DNA of 8,718 bases from Pseudomonadota bacterium (lineage in GTDB: Bacteria; Desulfobacterota; Desulfobacteria; Desulfobacterales; ETH-SRB1), in NCBI GenBank assembly GCA_018897415.1, contig JAHIKR010000039.1:1-8718 (forward strand), in the 5' to 3' direction. The notes beneath the pieces were generated by a model, which worked only from the letters and a program-made list of their open reading frames with translations, was not told where the DNA came from and did not search any database. Positions 6,960-8,718 of the stretch are shown here, in pieces. Every line of letters starts with the position of its first letter. Position 1 is the first letter of the stretch. Both the position numbers and the translations under genes were made by a program.

Positions 6960-7679
6960 ATGAAGATTAAAAACCTCTTTTCCCTTTTTATTCTTTTTTT
7001 TCTTATTTTAAATTTGAATGCATCTTTAAAAGCCGAAAATACAGTTAATACATACTGTTTTGCCTATCTGCCTGTAGATAACTATGAGTTTAACGAGGTT
7101 GTTGAAGGTACTGAAATAGATCATTATTTTATTATTCAAAACAAAGGGACTGCTAATCTTAATATTGAAAAAGTCGAAACCGGCTGAGGGTGTACTACGG
7201 TCTATTTCCCGAGACTCATCTCTCCGGGCGGAGAGGGCAAAATTAATATTAAAGTCGATTCAAGTGGATATGGTGGAAAAGAGCTCAAGAAAAACATAGT
7301 TGTTCATACTAATGACAAAAAGCATCCAAAATTAAATTTTGTTATTTGGGGCAAAGTTGATAAATTTGTAACTATTACTCCTAACAGAATAATTCTTATG
7401 GGTTATATTGGAGAGCCGATAAAGCAATCAATTAAAATAATTCCTGAAAAAAAATATCCTTTTAAAATAATTGGAGTAAAAGCCAAAAAGGGTAATAACA
7501 TAAGCTTTAAACTAGAAAAAGTTGTAACTTTATCAAAAAAAGCAGAATACGTATTGACTGTAGAAAATACAAAAAATGAAAAAAGCCGTTTTTTCGACAT
7601 AATCTATTTGGAAACCAATAGCAAAATACGTCCAAAAATTGAAATAAGTGTTTACGGAAATATCAAGGAGAGGAAGTAA
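6960..7679 (+). CDS. Exported DUF1573-like selenoprotein with Sec-Gly-Cys motif (TGA at 7185-7187 read as Sec)
   Basis: Read through one in-frame TGA, this is a single 239-residue protein. A clear ribosome site (AAGGAG, 6946-6951) precedes the ATG. Residues 1-25 form a signal peptide with likely cleavage after SLKA, so the protein should be periplasmic or surface-exposed. The first Ig-like DUF1573 domain follows (NEVVEGTEIDHYFIIQNKG, then NLNIEKVETG). Its Cys relatives have C-G-C-T at this point; here the codons read TGA-Gly-Cys78-Thr, giving Sec76-Gly-Cys. The same frame continues with family-like sequence (TTVYFPRLISPGGEGKINIK) and a second beta-rich domain to TAA. Codon usage and composition do not change across the TGA, and there is no second stop or frameshift. 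A hairpin follows the TGA. DUF1573 function is unknown; a Sec/Cys pair suggests redox or metal chemistry. A conventional annotation would split it into a 75-residue fragment and a piece from 7398. The alternative is a recent nonsense mutation. Confidence 0.85.
7185..7238 (+). promoter_or_regulatory. UGA selenocysteine codon plus candidate bacterial SECIS hairpin
   Basis: Downstream of the TGA (7185-7187), CTCTCC (7220-7225) pairs perfectly with GGAGAG (7230-7235) around the loop GGGC (7226-7229). It can be extended by a U-G pair and, past a bulged A at 7218, one C-G pair. A G-first small loop on a GC-rich stem fits the bacterial SECIS type recognised by SelB. The loop lies 38 bases after the TGA, at the long edge of usual spacing. 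A competing hairpin (CCCG 7208-7211 with CGGG 7225-7228, plus AGA/TCT) places a loop 27 bases after the TGA but lacks the usual loop G. The stem codes for a Pro-Gly-Gly-Glu-Gly segment, so part of the signal may reflect protein conservation. Confidence 0.6.
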
Positions 7680-7688
7680 AAGATTTTT

Positions 7689-8312
7689 ATGAACAATATT
7701 AAAGTTGTCGCTTTTGACTGCGACGGAGTTATGTTTGATACTGTCAAAGCAAACACAGCTTACTATAATAAAATTCTAAATCATTTCGGCAAAGCTGATA
7801 TGACTCATGAGCAGTTCGTATACACACACATGCACACAGCAGATAAAGCTATTGCCAAACTTTTTGGCGATGAAAAAAGCATCGAAGCAGCTCAGATATA
7901 TCGAAAGCAAATGAGCTATATTCCATTTTTAAAGTATATGGAGATTGAACCTTATCTAAAGCCTTTGCTTAAAAGGCTAAAGCCTAAATATAGGGCCGCG
8001 GTTGCAACAAACCGGACAGACACAATGCAGAGAGTTCTTATTGACCATGGCCTCGAAAAATACTTTGATCTGGTAGTAAGTGCGCTTGATGTAGAAAACC
8101 CCAAACCCAGCCCCGATCAGCTAATTAAAATAGTGGAACATTTTAATATAGAACCCAGTCAATTAATTTATATAGGAGACTCAAGTCTGGACGAAATAGC
8201 AGCAAAAGCAGCAGGAATACATCTGATAGCATATAAAAACAGCTCTCTTGATGCTGACTTTTATATTAATAGCCTAAAAGAGCTCGAAAATATCCTTTTG
8301 GACCAACCATGA
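7689..8312 (+). CDS. HAD-superfamily phosphatase, phosphoglycolate phosphatase-like
   Basis: This is a 207-residue cytosolic hydrolase of the HAD superfamily with an alpha-helical cap (subfamily IA type). Motif I is FDCDGVMFDT with nucleophile Asp10 and acid/base Asp12. Motif II is VATNRT (Thr107), motif III is the Lys in ENPKPSPD (Lys139) and motif IV is GDSSLDE (Asp164, Asp168). The cap lies between about residues 18 and 85. This pattern fits Gph/PGMB-like phosphatases of small phosphorylated metabolites, but the substrate cannot be named from sequence. The ATG lies only 9 bases after the selenoprotein stop, with a purine-rich stretch (GGAGAGGAAG) a little far upstream, so translation is probably coupled. 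It is the last intact gene of the plus-strand operon. Confidence 0.92.
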   Translation: MNNIKVVAFDCDGVMFDTVKANTAYYNKILNHFGKADMTHEQFVYTHMHTADKAIAKLFGDEKSIEAAQIYRKQMSYIPFLKYMEIEPYLKPLLKRLKPKYRAAVATNRTDTMQRVLIDHGLEKYFDLVVSALDVENPKPSPDQLIKIVEHFNIEPSQLIYIGDSSLDEIAAKAAGIHLIAYKNSSLDADFYINSLKELENILLDQP

Positions 8313-8432
8313 CAATAGACAAAAACATAGGAAAACCAATGGAATCCATCAAACGAAAACACGCTGCCTTTTCCTTTTGCTGATTTCCCGGAAGAAACGG
8401 ATGCGCCTGAGTCAGAAGCCCGCTTCGAGTAG
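8309..8432 (+). pseudogene. Possible decayed or truncated gene after the HAD phosphatase
   Basis: The HAD stop codon overlaps a new start in the arrangement ATGA (8309-8312), typical of translationally coupled genes. The frame reads MTIDKNIGKPMESIKRKHAA and four more residues before a TGA at 8381-8383. A second short open stretch in another frame (8331-8432) encodes an acidic tail, PFADFPEETDAPESEARFE, before TAG. Neither piece is a full protein. A single-base shift in the A-run near 8331-8336 would join them into about 40 residues. The best reading is a gene remnant or junction. A very small intact gene of 24 residues cannot be excluded. The family is not identified. Confidence 0.3.
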
Positions 8433-8452
8433 ATTGGGCGCTGGTTCCCGAT

Positions 8453-8718
8453 TCAGTCAACATTGAGTATGATTGAAAATGAATTAAACAACACCCATGC
8501 TGTGTCTCCTTCCTTTAAACCAAGCCGCCGTCTACTTTCCTCTGTGACCACTGAACATAATTCAGTACCATCCGGAAGTGATACTATGTATTCGGTAGTG
8601 ATTTTACCACGAATGACGGTGGATACCGTTCCTTTAAACCGATTTTCAGCACTGCTCTCAGGTTCTGTATCGCCTTTGCTCAAAATGACCCAAGGCGCCT
8701 TTATTTCTGCTACAATAA
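8453..8718 (-). CDS. Mop/TOBE molybdate-binding domain protein, C-terminal part (runs off right edge)
   Basis: The frame is open from the right edge to the TGA at 8455-8453, giving 87 visible residues. It starts with the end of one Mop-like repeat (VAEIKAPWVILSK), then an acidic linker, then a complete second TOBE/Mop repeat. That repeat starts at NRFKGTV and continues through GTELCSVVTEESRRRLGLKEG to WVLFNSFSIILNVD. Two tandem Mop repeats bind molybdate or tungstate oxyanions, as in di-Mop storage proteins and in the C-terminal half of ModE regulators. The missing N-terminus decides between these. A TTG at 8683 is not a credible start because the Mop homology continues upstream of it. It is convergent to the HAD operon. 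No terminator with a T-run is visible downstream. Confidence 0.85.
   Translation of the reverse strand, partial: IVAEIKAPWVILSKGDTEPESSAENRFKGTVSTVIRGKITTEYIVSLPDGTELCSVVTEESRRRLGLKEGDTAWVLFNSFSIILNVD

Noticed and set aside
6960..7187. Two separate genes, a 75-residue protein and a second one starting at 7398
   Set aside because: The pieces are in the same frame, the sequence between 7188 and 7397 is open and family-like, and the only interruption is the TGA at a conserved Cys position. One selenoprotein gene explains all of it.
8381..8404. A second selenocysteine TGA in the short frame after the HAD gene (Phe-Cys-TGA-Phe)
   Set aside because: Another in-frame TGA follows ten codons later (8411 region is preceded by one at about 8408-8410), no family motif is recognisable and no SECIS-like stem is evident. 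A decayed gene is simpler.
8266..8463. Minus-strand frame overlapping the HAD end and the Mop gene end
   Set aside because: It overlaps the coding ends of two better genes, lacks recognisable motifs and reads like noncoding translation.

Overview
The window is an AT-rich bacterial chromosomal segment. It most likely comes from a Gram-negative member of the Desulfobacterota (former Deltaproteobacteria). That placement is inferred from the tig-clpP order, the exported cell-wall amidase, a DUF1573-type exported protein that appears to use selenocysteine, and a Mop/TOBE molybdate-binding protein. No rRNA or other decisive marker is present. Nothing resembles a CRISPR array, a complete insertion sequence or a prophage.

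Left part, minus strand (1-1832): a tRNA-Leu(UAG) gene is followed at once by tig (trigger factor) and then by clpP, which runs off the left edge. This is a protein-folding and proteolysis operon. A short intergenic palindromic repeat lies between tig and clpP.

Middle (1833-3954): about 340 bases without a gene hold a GC-richer, foldable block that may be a small RNA or a leader. Next, on the plus strand, come a secreted N-acetylmuramoyl-L-alanine amidase, a tRNA-Pro(UGG), a strong intrinsic terminator and a small acidic hypothetical protein. A small exported or membrane protein lies on the minus strand. A second palindromic repeat sits immediately in front of priA.

Right part, plus strand (3955-8312): a tightly spaced probable operon encodes PriA (replication restart helicase), a YfcE/MJ0936-like metallophosphoesterase, an exported DUF1573-like protein and a HAD-family phosphatase. 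The DUF1573-like gene is the main discovery. Its reading frame is interrupted by one in-frame TGA (7185-7187) exactly where Cys-containing relatives have the first Cys of the Cys-Gly-Cys-Thr motif. The frame then continues to a normal stop at 7679, and a strong hairpin follows the TGA. It is best read as a 239-residue selenoprotein with a Sec-Gly-Cys motif, not as two genes or a pseudogene.

Right edge: after the HAD gene an ATGA-overlapping start opens a frame that ends after 24 codons, followed by a short acidic open stretch in another frame; this may be a decayed gene. On the minus strand, the 3' part of a Mop/TOBE-domain protein enters from the right edge.
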